From positions 1,904,001 to 1,968,000 of the forward strand of contig CANJKZ010001237.1 of NCBI GenBank assembly GCA_947471745.1: 64,000 bases of DNA. Direction: 5' to 3'. Below are positions 55,201 to 64,000 of the stretch, piece after piece (the first letter of the stretch is position 1; each line of letters begins with the position of its first letter). Both the position numbers and the translations under genes were made by a program. The notes beneath the pieces were generated by a model. That model was given only the letters and a program-made list of their open reading frames with translations, did not search any database and was not told where the DNA came from. Source of the stretch: Closterium sp. Naga37s-1 (Eukaryota > Streptophyta > Zygnematophyceae > Desmidiales > Closteriaceae).

Positions 55201-57279
55201 CTAGAGCAACAGGCCAGTTGGTCCAACCGGTCCACTGGACCAACTGGCCAGTTGGTCCAACCGGTCCACAGGACCAACTGGCCAGTTGGTCCAACCGGTC
55301 CATGGGACCAACTGGCCAGTTGGTCCATCCGGTCCATTGGACCAACTGGCCAGTTGGTCCAACTGGTCTATAGGACCAACTGGCCAGTTTGTCCAACCGG
55401 TCCACTGGACCAACAAGGCAGTTGGTCCAACCGGTCCACTGGTCCAACAGGCCAGTTGGTCCAACCGGTCCACTGGACCAACAAGCCAGTTGGTCCAACC
55501 GGTCCTCTAGACCGACTGGCCAGTGGGTCCAACCGGTCCATAGCACCGACCGCCAGTTGGTCCAACTGGTCCATATGACCTACTGGCCAGTTGGTCTGTC
55601 CGGTCCACTGGATCAACTGGCCAGTTGGTCGAACCGGTCCATAGGACCAACAGGCTAGTTGGTTCAACCAGTCCACTAGACCAAGTGGCCAGTTGGTCAA
55701 CCTAGTCCATAGGACCAACAGGCCAGTTGGTCCAACCGGTCCATAGGACCAACTGGCTTGTTGGTCCAACCAGTCCACTGGGCCAACTGGCCAGCTGGTC
55801 CAACCGCTCCACTGGACCAACAAGCTTGTTGTCCAACCGGTCCATAGGACCAACTGGCCAGTTGGTCCATCCTTTCCACTCGACCAACTGGCCAGTTGGT
55901 CCAACCGGTTCACTTGGCCAACTGGCTAGATGGTCCAACCGGTCCACTGGACCAACAGGCCATTTGGTCCAACCGGTCCATAGGACCAACTGGCTAGTTG
56001 GTCCAACCGGTACATAGGACCAACTGGCCAGTTGGTCCATCCGGTCCATATGACCAACTGGCCACTTGGTCCACCGGGTCCATAGGAGCAACTGGCCAGT
56101 TGGTCTAACCGGTCCAGAGGAACAACTGACCAGTTGGTCCAACCTGTCCATTGGACCAACAAGGCAGTTGGTCCAATCGGTCCAATGGACCAACTGACCA
56201 GTTGGTCCAACCGGTCTATAGGACGAACTGGCCAGTTGGTTCAACCGGTCCACTTGACCAACATGCCAGTTGGTCCAACCGGTCCATAAGACCAACTGGC
56301 GAGTTTGTCCAACCGATCCATAGGACCAACTGACCAGTTGGTCCAACGGTCCATAGGAGAAACACGTCAGTTGGTCCAATCGGTCCAGAAGACCAACTGG
56401 CAAGTTGGTCCAACCGGTCCACTGGACCAACAAGCCAGTTGGCCCAACCGGTCCATAGGACCAACACGCCAGTTGGTCCAACCGGTCCACTGGACCAACT
56501 GGCCAGTTGGTCCAACCGGTCCATAGGACCAACTGTCTAGTTGGTTTAACCGGCCCACTAGACCAACTGGCCAGTTGGTCAAACCGGTCCATAGGACCAA
56601 CTTTCTAGTTGGTTTAACCAGTCCATAGGATCCACTGGATCAACTGGCTAGTTGGTCCAACCGGTCTATAGGACCAACTGGACAATTGGTCCAACCGGTC
56701 CATTGGACAAACATGCCAAGGACCAGCAGGCCAGTTCATCCAACCGGTCCATCCGACCAGCAGGCCAGTTCATCCAGCCAGTCCACTGTCACCGCTTATG
56801 CATTTGATGCATAAGCAATAACAGGAGTAGAAGGGGTAAAGGAAATAGTAATAGGAGATAACATTAGAAATGCATTGCAAAGTAGATTCTTGTGTAGTGT
56901 AGAGTGCAGCGAGGTGACTGTTGGAATAGAGATTTGTAGGGGGGGGGGGGGGGGGGGGGACGGATTAGGAACGGCTGGAAGCCGGGGGGGGGGGGGGAAA
57001 GCCTCGAAGTGCGAAATGTGTGACGAAGGGCGAAATGTGTGACGAAGGGCGAAATGTGTCCCAACCCCGAGCCGCGCATTTGGGAATGTGCAGCACAGGG
57101 TTGGGCTGGGTAAGGTCTCGCACGCACGTACCACTCATTGCTTGTTTGCTAGTATTCTCTCGTAATAGTGGAAGTTATTGCTCTAAGCTCTTAGCACACA
57201 GTGGTACGCCACCAGGAGGGAACCAGTGGGGTGAGGGAGAGATCCCGTTCATACTAGCAAACAAGCGAAGGCACGCAGC

Positions 57280-58167
57280 ATGGATACGTATGAGTTACGC
57301 TGGGGCCGGATCTTCACGCGTAGAGAGGAGGAAGGGCCGCAGCCTGAGGATTCGCAGGAGCGTGGGCGTTCCCTAGAGCGAGCGCCCAGAAGGCCGGCCT
57401 TCCGAGCGGATGGGATTCCCGTCGTGCCGGCCCGCCGAGAGAGAGAGACGGTGCACGACGTAGGAAGCGGCGGCAGACTCGATGCATCGACGAGCGGCGC
57501 GCCGTGGCGGAGGAACACGTTCCACTTGCGCGGCGACGAACACCGCCATCCGCGGGACGAAGGGGTGTTCCGCTCCCCGGAAGCGGGAGGGCGGCGACGG
57601 GATGAGCGAGGTCGATGGCGGGGGAGGGAGAGACTCCCGCGGGAATGGGGAGAAGGCTCGGGCATGAGCCGAGTCGAACAGGATCCGCGGGTCGAACGGA
57701 CACGGGAGGAGAGTGACGAAGAGGAGGCGGGGATCGAGGAGGCTGAGCAGGAGGACGGCGACGAGCCGGTGTACGACGACGAGCAGGGATACGGCGACGA
57801 GCGGGAGCTCGGCGACGCGCAAGAGCACAGTGACGAGCGAGATCACGGCGATGAGCGGGAGCACGGCGGCGAGCGGGAGCTCGGCGACGAGCAGGAGGAC
57901 GACGACTCGTGTCGGAGAACCTTCCTTCTCCCCCCCCCTCATGCTCTACTTCTCGCCCCTGCTCTTCTTCCTGCACCTGCTCTTCTTCCCTGCACCTGCT
58001 CTTCTTCCTGCACCTGCTCTTCTCCTGCTGTCTCCCTGCTTCCTCTCTTCTCCATGTTGCATAGCCTCACTCAACCACGTGAACGGGATTCCTCCCTCAC
58101 CCCACAGGTTCCCTCTTGGTGTGTGCCACAGAGTGCTAGAAGGTCGGATGACAACTTTCACTACTAA
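57280..58167 (+). CDS. Unidentified open frame inside the TIR element
   Basis: 295 codons from ATG 57,280, just inside the left arm, ending within the right arm. The first 140 residues are Arg/Glu-rich without recognisable fold. Residues ~145-210 are very acidic and repetitive (DEREHGGERELGDEQEDDD). The rest is a Leu/Pro/Ala/Cys-rich translation of CTGCACCTGCTCTTCTTC repeats, probably not part of a real protein. I recognise no family. It may be a captured host fragment or simply an open GC-rich frame. Confidence 0.3.
   Translation: MDTYELRWGRIFTRREEEGPQPEDSQERGRSLERAPRRPAFRADGIPVVPARRERETVHDVGSGGRLDASTSGAPWRRNTFHLRGDEHRHPRDEGVFRSPEAGGRRRDERGRWRGRERLPREWGEGSGMSRVEQDPRVERTREESDEEEAGIEEAEQEDGDEPVYDDEQGYGDERELGDAQEHSDERDHGDEREHGGERELGDEQEDDDSCRRTFLLPPPHALLLAPALLPAPALLPCTCSSSCTCSSPAVSLLPLFSMLHSLTQPRERDSSLTPQVPSWCVPQSARRSDDNFHY
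57910..58064. repeat. 155 bp direct repeat, copy one
   Basis: TGTCGGAGAACCTTCC... to TCCATGTTGCATAG; nearly identical to 58,508-58,662. It lies just inside the right arm of the TIR element. Confidence 0.9.
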
Positions 58168-58507
58168 GAGAGAATAACAACGAGAAAGCATCGAGGGGTT
58201 GGGAGTGAGTGACCTTACCCAACCCCTGGCTGCACATTCCCAAATGTGCGGCTCGGGGTTGGGATTCCTTGGTTTCACATTTCGCCCTTCGATGCCCTTT
58301 CCCTCCCAATCCAACCGCTCCTATCCCCTTTCCCCCCCCTTTCTACACCCCTCTTACCAGCTGCTTCGCTACAATCTATACCTACAGCTCATTCCTATCT
58401 CATGCTAATATAACTATTCATACTGTTTATGGTTGTAACCAAGAGCACTGCCTACACCATCATCCTACTGTTATTGCATATGCATTAGGTGCATATGTGG
58501 TGACAGC

Positions 58508-58662
58508 TGTCGGAGAACCTTCCTTCTCCCCCCCCCTCATGCTCTACTTCTCGCCCCTGCTCTTCTTCCTGCACCTGCTCTTCTTCCCTGCACCTGCTAT
58601 TCTTCCTGCACCGGCTCTTCTCCTGCTGTCTCCCTGTTTCCTCTCTTCTCCATGTTGCATAG
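58508..58662. repeat. 155 bp direct repeat, copy two
   Basis: Second copy, starting one base after the right TIR end (58,506), so the right arm (58,065-58,507) is flanked by direct repeats. Confidence 0.9.
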
Positions 58663-58827
58663 TATCTCAACCACTGCCCCCTCCTGTGCTCGTGCTCTAG
58701 CCGCTTGAGCTCGGGTCACAGGACCTTCTTGTAGAGGCTTGCCCCCCTTCGCTATGGCCGTGTTACTCTGATGCTCCTTCAGGATTGCTCCCTTCTCATT
58801 CTCCAACACCAGCACTCCTGATGGACG
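58663..58827 (-). pseudogene. Short retroelement polyprotein fragment
   Basis: Minus strand: SGVLVLENEKGAILKEHQSN and GPVTRAQAARARAQ. The second string resembles the GPxTRARA motif of Ty3/gypsy polyproteins. It is cut off on the right by the C3 LTR at 58,828, so C3 inserted into it. Confidence 0.35.
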
Positions 58828-59919
58828 TGTTGGGTGCAAATTCATATTGCACGACATCGTGCCGTCTGTTTGTACGAGTATGCGTGTGCGAATGCATTTG
58901 GGTGTGAATTGAATGTTCGTGTGTTTGTTTGCTTTCGCAATTTTCGCTTGATGCATTTGCAGGTACTCGCGCAATGTGCGCTTCGGCACAACATTGTACG
59001 CGCTATGAACAGTGCAAGCAGAAAGGACGAGCTCGCAAAGGAACCCAAGATGGACGCTTTGCAGTTCGGTTGAATTGATTGCGCAGATGCAGTTCTATCC
59101 AACTCGAAATTGTACTGTTTTGTATGGTTGACTATAGTGTAGCAGGGCAGGCACTATAGGGGTACAATTTAGGTGAAGGTTGGATGTTGTTTGTCTGTAT
59201 CTGCATGCTACAGGGCCAGGGGAAACCAGCGGAACCAGCATTTGGCTGGTTGGGCAAAGACAAAACAGGTTCTGTTTTTAGGACCTGAACCTGGTTGTTG
59301 TTTTCCCAGGTTGGAAAAACAGAACCAGAGGTTGTTTACCAACCTACCACCTGCTGTTTTGTCCAGCCAGGTTGGTTCTGTTGCTTGGAATTATTTGGGA
59401 TCATCCCTGGTTGTTCCCAGGTTGATTCCCAAGGTCCTTGCCAGCTAGAACTATTTATTCCTTCTCTGTTTGTACATGGATGTATTCAATTTGATTCAAG
59501 CGAATTCCTTCCTTGCTGGAATTTCGTTTCTACGCGGTGCGACGGCGGAATGCTACCGAGTCAACGCTAGTACGCTAGCACTACGACGCTAGGCAAACGC
59601 TGTCCGAGTCATAACTTCGTAATGGCAGAACTTTTCGCGAGGCAACTTGGCTCTTTTGAAAGCTCTTAGAGTGAGCTTCGATATAGCGAGTTCTCAGCTT
59701 AATCCGATCGACGGTCTGCACGGCACGCTGCGCGACGTTCAAGGTACTCTTGCTGTTTTGACTAAGTCCCTCTTGATCCCTCTCTCTACATACTCGGACC
59801 CGAGGATAGGGGCTGGTCTTGTACCAAGCACCCAGGGACCCTTGGAGGTGACCCCGAGGAGAGGTTTTAAGTTGGATAACGTCTTAATAGCCTGAGTTTA
59901 TTAGGCCCTTACACCAACA
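58828..59919 (+). repeat. C3 5' LTR, outer element
   Basis: 1,092 bp, TGTTGGGTGCAAATT... to ...CTTACACCAACA, with TGTTGG/CCAACA inverted ends. Followed by the primer site. Nearly identical to 61,905-62,995. It contains internal inverted pieces around AACCAGG/CCTGGTT (59,230-59,420). Confidence 0.92.
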
Positions 59920-59922
59920 AGC

Positions 59923-59934
59923 TGGTATCAGAGC
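59923..59934 (+). promoter_or_regulatory. C3 primer-binding site, outer element
   Basis: TGGTATCAGAGC three bases after the LTR: the initiator-methionine-tRNA primer site of plant copia elements. Confidence 0.9.
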
Positions 59935-59965
59935 TGCGTTATAGCGATCCTCGTTATAGGTAGCT

Positions 59966-61904
59966 ATGGCGGGAAAGGATTCGGCGGGAGCTAGTGAATC
60001 TTCAGCCCAAGATCGTAGCGGCAGCCAAGATTCTGGTGTTTCGGCGCCTAGGGGAGCGCGAACAAACCAGGGCTCGCTGATCAAGGAGGTGCTGAAAAAC
60101 TTCACTGTCGAGAAGTTCAATGGTGAGGGCTATGATGATTGGGCCTGGAAAATGCAACTATATTTCCGTCAGATTGGATTGCTGAAACTAATGATTGGGG
60201 AGGAGCCTAGACCGAGTGACCCCGTGCTGCAGGAAGAATGGGACGAGCGCTCGTCGGCTGGCTACTACTTAATGTCGCAGAGTTTGGAGCTGAACCGGCG
60301 ACACCACGTCATGCACCTGCTGCCGGAGGATAAGTGCGGTCCGAAGGCGTGGACCGTGTTGAAGGAGCTGCACGCCCCAACCTCCGTTGCCGCGACGCTC
60401 ATGATGGAGAGGGAGCTGTCCGCGCTGCGCCTGAGCGAGGGAGAGCCGGTGCAACCTGTTCTGGACAAGATGCGTGATCTCTACGCGAAGCTGGCAACCG
60501 CGGGAATCACCTACCCGGAGCAGACCAAATGCTTGAAGATGCTCTCGCTGCTGCCGGAGTCGTGGCTGCAATACACGAGCGGATTGAGCCTGCCGCAGAA
60601 CCAGAGCTTGTGGACGCTCGAGTGGGTGCGGACGAAGATTCTGGAGGAGGACTTCCGTCGCCGCCAACTGAGGGGTGGAGACGAGGGCAGCAGCGGCTAC
60701 GGCATGCAAGGAGGCAAACGTGGCAGAGGACGTGGCTTCCGTGGTGCTGGTCGCGGTGCAAAGAAGGACGACGACTCCAACGACCAACAAGGAGGTACCG
60801 GTTGGGGTCGCGGTGGGAAATCTGGACGTGGGGGCAGATCGGGTGCTGGTGGCAAAATGAAAGGGAGCTGCTAGTATTGTGAGAAGGAGGGGCATCCCTG
60901 GTTCTTATGTTATAAGAAACCCGAAGGATGGACCCCCCAGAATCGCCATCAGGATGGGGGCGCGCGGAGCAACCAGAAAAGCGGCGCGAACATGGTCGCA
61001 GATTCGCCCGACGACAACCCGAAAGGCAAAGGCGGTGCTGAGAAGAAAAAGGAGCGCACTGCGGGACAGTTCTTCCATGTTGGAGACGAGGGGGAGCAAG
61101 GAGACGGTTCTGCCAAGGTTGGAGCAGAGCTGCATCCCCTGGACTTTTGGGTGTTGGACACGGGCGCTGCGTGGACGATGACGCCGCGGAAGGACCTGCT
61201 AGACGACCTATGCGCTGCACCAATCTCTGAGGTGTGCTCTGCCTCTGGACATGCGTTGAAGGTGGCTGGTGCGGGACGAGCTGCATTCAAGGGAGCGGAT
61301 GGCAAGCCGGTGGTGCTGCACGACGTTCTGCTCGTTCCCGACCTCAAGGCCAACCTCATCTCCCTCCGTAAGCTCGCCAAGGCTGGGGTGAGTACTAGCA
61401 CGGATGGGGCACGCACTTACAAGGGGCAGCTGGGCAACCGGGTGCTTTGGGATCTGCACGAGAGCAAGGATGTGTATAGATCCATGTGGTAGTTGCCGGC
61501 ATTGGCGTGGCACGGTGGGGGGCAGGCTAGAGAGAGGTCTGCATCCCAGGGGGAGTGCAACGCTGTTGGAGCGGTTGGTGTGAGAGTGTTGGCCAGATCC
61601 GGGGAGACAGATTGGGCAACGGCACACCGACGCTTGGGGCATGTAGCAATGCCTTTGCTGAAGCAGCTGAAGAAGGATGGGGCCGTCAAGGGTCTGAAGC
61701 TGAGCGGCCAGCCACCTGATGACAACTGTGAAATCTGCTTGCTATCCAAATTCACCCGTTTCCCCTTCCATAGTGTGGTTGGCAGGAGCAAGAAGCCTTT
61801 GGAGCTGGTCGACATGTACTTGGTTGGGCCGCTGCCGGTTCAGGGGCACAAAGGGGAGCAAAACTTCTTGACCATAGTGGATGATTGGAGCAGGCTGATG
61901 TGGG
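59966..61904 (+). pseudogene. C3 gag, protease and integrase start, outer element
   Basis: One frame from ATG 59,966 broken by two TAG codons (60,872-60,874; 61,490-61,492). Gag, ~300 residues, has the copia gag fold signature (FNGEGYDDWAWKMQLYFRQI, LPEDKCGPKAWTVLKELHAP, LLPESW) and an Arg/Gly-rich end. The first TAG falls inside the zinc knuckle: the inner element has TGG (Trp) there, CWYCEKEGHPWFLC. The protease motif LDTGAAWTM is at about 61,155. After the second TAG: HRRLGHVAM, CEICLLSKF, and an integrase start in which the usual first catalytic Asp reads Tyr (VDMYLVGPLP). The sequence stops at 61,904 where the second C3 element begins; the remainder should lie beyond the window. Confidence 0.85.
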
Positions 61905-62995
61905 TGTTGGGTGCAAATTCACATTGCACGACATCCTGCCGTCTGTTTGTACGAGTATGCGTGTGCGAATGTATTTGGGTGTGAATGGAATGTTCGTGTG
62001 TTTGTTTGCTTTCGCAAATTTTGCTTGATGCATTTGCAGGTACTCGCGCAATGTGCGCTTCGGCACAACATTGTACGCGCTATGAACAGTGTAAGCAGAA
62101 AGGACGAGCTCGCAAAGGAACCCAAGATTGACGCTTTGCAGTTCGGTTGAATTGATTGCGCAGATTCAGTTCTATCCAACTCGAAATTGTACTGTTTGTT
62201 TGGTTGACTATAGTGTAGCAGGGCAGGCACTATAGGGGTAAAATTTAGGTGAAGGTTGGATGTTGTTTGTCTGTATCTGCATGCTACAGGGCCAGGGGAA
62301 ACCAGCGGAACCAGCATTTGGCTGGTTGGGCAAAGACAAAACAGGTTCTGTTTTTAGGACCTGAACCTGGTTGTTGTTTTCCCAGGTTGGAAAAACAGAA
62401 CCAGAGGTTGTTTACCAACCTACCACCTGCTGTTTTGTCCAGCCAGGTTGGTTCTGTTGCTTGGAATTATTTGGGATCATCCCTGGTTGTTCCCATGTTG
62501 ATTCCCAAGGTCCTTGCCAGCTAGAACTATTTATTCCTTCTCTGTTTGTACATGGATGTATTCAATTTGATTCAAGCGAATTCCTTCCTTGCTGGAATTT
62601 CGTTTCTACGCGGTGCGACGGCAGAATGCTACCGAGTCAACGCTAGTACGCTAGCACTACGACGCTAGGCAAACGCTGTCCGAGTCATAACTTCGTAATG
62701 GCAGAACTTTTCGCGAGGCAACTTGGCTCTTTTGAAAGCTCTTAGAGTGAGCTTCGATATAGCGAGTTCTCAGCTTAATCCGATCGACGGTCTGCACGGC
62801 ACGCTGCGCGACGTTCAAGGTACTCTTGCTGTTTTGACTAAGTCCCTCTTGATCCCTCTCTCTACATACTCGGACCCGAGGATAGGGGCTGGTCTTGTAC
62901 CAAGCACCCAGGGACCCTTGGAGGTGACCCCGAGGAGAGGTTTTAAGTTGGATAACGTCTTAATAGCCTGAGTTTATTAGGCCCTTACACCAACA
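61905..62995 (+). repeat. C3 5' LTR, inner element
   Basis: 1,091 bp, same ends as the outer LTR, with about a dozen scattered substitutions against it (for example GACATCCTGCC for GACATCGTGCC). Confidence 0.92.
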
Positions 62996-62998
62996 AGC

Positions 62999-63010
62999 TG
63001 GTATCAGAGC
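62999..63010 (+). promoter_or_regulatory. C3 primer-binding site, inner element
   Basis: TGGTATCAGAGC three bases after the LTR, as in the outer element. Confidence 0.9.
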
Positions 63011-63041
63011 TGCGTTATAGCGATCCTCGTTATAGGTAGCT

Positions 63042-64000
63042 ATGGCGGGAAAGGATTCGGCGGGAGCTAGTGAATCTTCAGCCCAAGATCGTAGCGGCAG
63101 CCAAGATTCTGGTGTTTCGGCGCCAAGGGGAGCGCGAACAAACCAGGGCTCGCTGATCAAGGAGGTGCTGAAAAACTTCACCGTCGAGAAGTTCAATGGT
63201 GAGGGCTATGATGATTGGGCCTGGAAAATGCAACTATATTTCCGTCAGATTGGATTGCTGAAACTAATGATTGGGGAGGAGCCTAGACCGAGTGACCCCG
63301 CGCTGCAGGAACATTGGGACGAGCGCTCCTCGGCTGGCTACTATTTGATGTCGCAGAGTTTGGAGCTGAACCAGCGTCACCACGTCATGCACCTGCTGCC
63401 AGAGGTTGAATGCGGTCCGAAGGCGTGGACCGTGTTGAAGGAGCTGCACGCCCCGACCTCCGTTGTCGCAACGTTGATGCTGGAGAGGGAGCTGTCCGCG
63501 TTGCGCCTGAGCGAGGGAGAGCCGGTGCAACCTGTCCTGGACAAGATGCGCGACCTCTACGCGAAGTTGGCGACCGAGGGAATCACCTACCCGGAGCAGA
63601 CCAAGTGCTTGAAGATGCTCTCGCTGCTGCCTGAATCGTGGCTTCAATTCACGAGCGGATTGAGCCTGCCGCAGAACCAGAGCTCGTGGACACTCGAGTG
63701 GGTGCGGACAAAGATTCTGGAGGAGGACTTCCGTCGCCGCCAACTGAGGGGTGGAGACGACGGCAGCAGCGGCTACGGGATGCAAGGGAGCCTACGTGGC
63801 AGAGGACGTGGCTTCGGTGGTGCTGGACGCGGTGCAAAGAGGGACGACGACTCCAACGACCAACAAGGAGGTACCGGTTGGGGTCGCGGTGCGAAATCTG
63901 GACGTGGGGGCAAGTCGGGTGCTGGTGGCAAAATGAAAGGGAGTTGCTGGTATTGTGAGAAGGAGGGGCACCCCTGGTTTTTGTGCTATAAGAAACCCGA
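63042..64000 (+). CDS. C3 gag polyprotein, inner element (runs off the window)
   Basis: ATG at 63,042 and no stop seen to 64,000 (about 319 codons). Gag signature FNGEGYDDWAWKMQLYFRQI, then LPEVECGPKAWTVLKELHAP, LLPESWLQF, an Arg/Gly-rich segment (RGRGRGFGGAGRGAK) and the complete CCHC zinc knuckle CWYCEKEGHPWFLC that binds retroelement RNA (family knowledge). It is intact where the outer copy has a stop, so this copy may be functional as far as visible. The first ~90 codons are almost identical to the outer copy; the remainder is clearly more diverged. Confidence 0.88.
   Translation, partial: MAGKDSAGASESSAQDRSGSQDSGVSAPRGARTNQGSLIKEVLKNFTVEKFNGEGYDDWAWKMQLYFRQIGLLKLMIGEEPRPSDPALQEHWDERSSAGYYLMSQSLELNQRHHVMHLLPEVECGPKAWTVLKELHAPTSVVATLMLERELSALRLSEGEPVQPVLDKMRDLYAKLATEGITYPEQTKCLKMLSLLPESWLQFTSGLSLPQNQSSWTLEWVRTKILEEDFRRRQLRGGDDGSSGYGMQGSLRGRGRGFGGAGRGAKRDDDSNDQQGGTGWGRGAKSGRGGKSGAGGKMKGSCWYCEKEGHPWFLCYKKP

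Larger units (their letters stand above)
46020..56785. repeat. 10.8 kb palindromic ~34 bp satellite with two orientation switches
   Basis: Some 315 diverged copies of a ~34 bp unit built from TTGGTCCAACCGGTCCA and ACCAACTGGCCAGTTGGT; the second block is a perfect palindrome and the first contains the palindrome ACCGGT. 46,020-48,325 and 52,215-56,785 have GGTCCAACCGGTCCA on the plus strand; 48,325-52,215 is inverted. Frames full of Trp-Thr-Gly/Pro-Val-Gly-Pro arise because 34 is not a multiple of three; none looks like a gene. No transposon or host gene interrupts it. Confidence 0.95.
56786..58506. mobile_element. TIR element with hairpin-bearing ends
   Basis: 39 bp imperfect inverted ends: CTGTCACC...GCAATAACAG at 56,786-56,824 and its complement at 58,468-58,506. 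Behind them, diverged inverted arms reach to about 57,262 and back to 58,070 (CCCAACCCCGAGCCGC against GCTCGGGGTTGGG; GTTTGCTAGTA; TGGTACGCCACC). Each end contains a small hairpin such as CTTATGCAT-TTG-ATGCATAAG. No target duplication and no transposase are seen. It directly abuts the satellite. Confidence 0.65.
61905..64000 (+). mobile_element. Second C3 copia element nested in the first (partial)
   Basis: LTR 61,905-62,995, primer site 62,999-63,010, gag from 63,042 to the window end. It begins in the middle of the integrase region of the outer element (…DDWSRLMWV), so it is a later insertion of the same family. Its 3' end is outside the window, so the target duplication cannot be checked. 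Confidence 0.9.

Noticed and set aside
46020..56785. Collagen-like or Trp-repeat proteins (GPTGQLVQPVHW, WTGWTNWPVGP)
   Set aside because: Frame-independent translations of the diverged 34 bp satellite, broken at random, on both strands, with no start context.
59647..59895. 82-codon frame repeated at 62,723
   Set aside because: It lies inside the C3 LTRs and has no domain; it is repeated only because the LTR is.

Overview
Organism and scale. This is nuclear DNA of a eukaryote, most likely from the green lineage (inference). It carries a plastid-type D-glycerate 3-kinase gene split into about eleven short exons with GT..AG introns. Its LTR retrotransposons use the initiator-methionine-tRNA primer site common in plants. 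Two host genes fill most of the non-repetitive coding space; almost everything else is tandem repeats and mobile elements. A GC-rich streptophyte alga or bryophyte would fit; the sequence alone does not decide.

Layout. 1-2,356: copia LTR debris, one arm of a fold-back repeat, and the 3' flank of the kinase gene. 2,357-13,566 (minus): GLYK, spread over 11.2 kb because five introns are filled by five different tandem arrays (5, 19, 12, 34 and 5 bp units). 13,567-14,685: divergent promoter region holding a TA-flanked MITE. 14,686-15,497 (plus): a four-exon TPR gene followed by a 15 bp array. 15.7-20.8 kb: pyrimidine-rich DNA, a fold-back element, a chimeric fragment (aminopeptidase-like exon fused to copia gag), and a truncated copia 3' end.

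Duplication. 12,270-20,796 is repeated almost perfectly at 21,701-30,196. The second copy keeps the GLYK 5' end without the kinase exons, the complete TPR gene, and the whole copia element that is truncated in copy one. The 904 bp between the copies is filler made of copia pieces, including a third copy of 222 bp.

Mobile DNA. 29,311-36,368 (minus) is a full-length copia element (C1) with 134 bp LTRs, a 5 bp target duplication and one in-frame stop. 37,335-45,972 (minus) is a second, broken copia (C2) interrupted by a 5'-truncated LINE (40,928-45,367, plus) with a 12 bp target duplication. 46,020-56,785 is a 10.8 kb array of palindromic ~34 bp units that changes orientation twice. 56,786-58,506 is a TIR element carrying one unidentified open frame. 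58,828-64,000 holds a third copia family (C3), one member inserted into the integrase region of another and running off the window.

Function. The only host functions supported are photorespiratory glycerate phosphorylation (GLYK) and a small Hsp70/Hsp90-type TPR co-chaperone sharing a divergent promoter. The rest is genome-expansion machinery and its debris.
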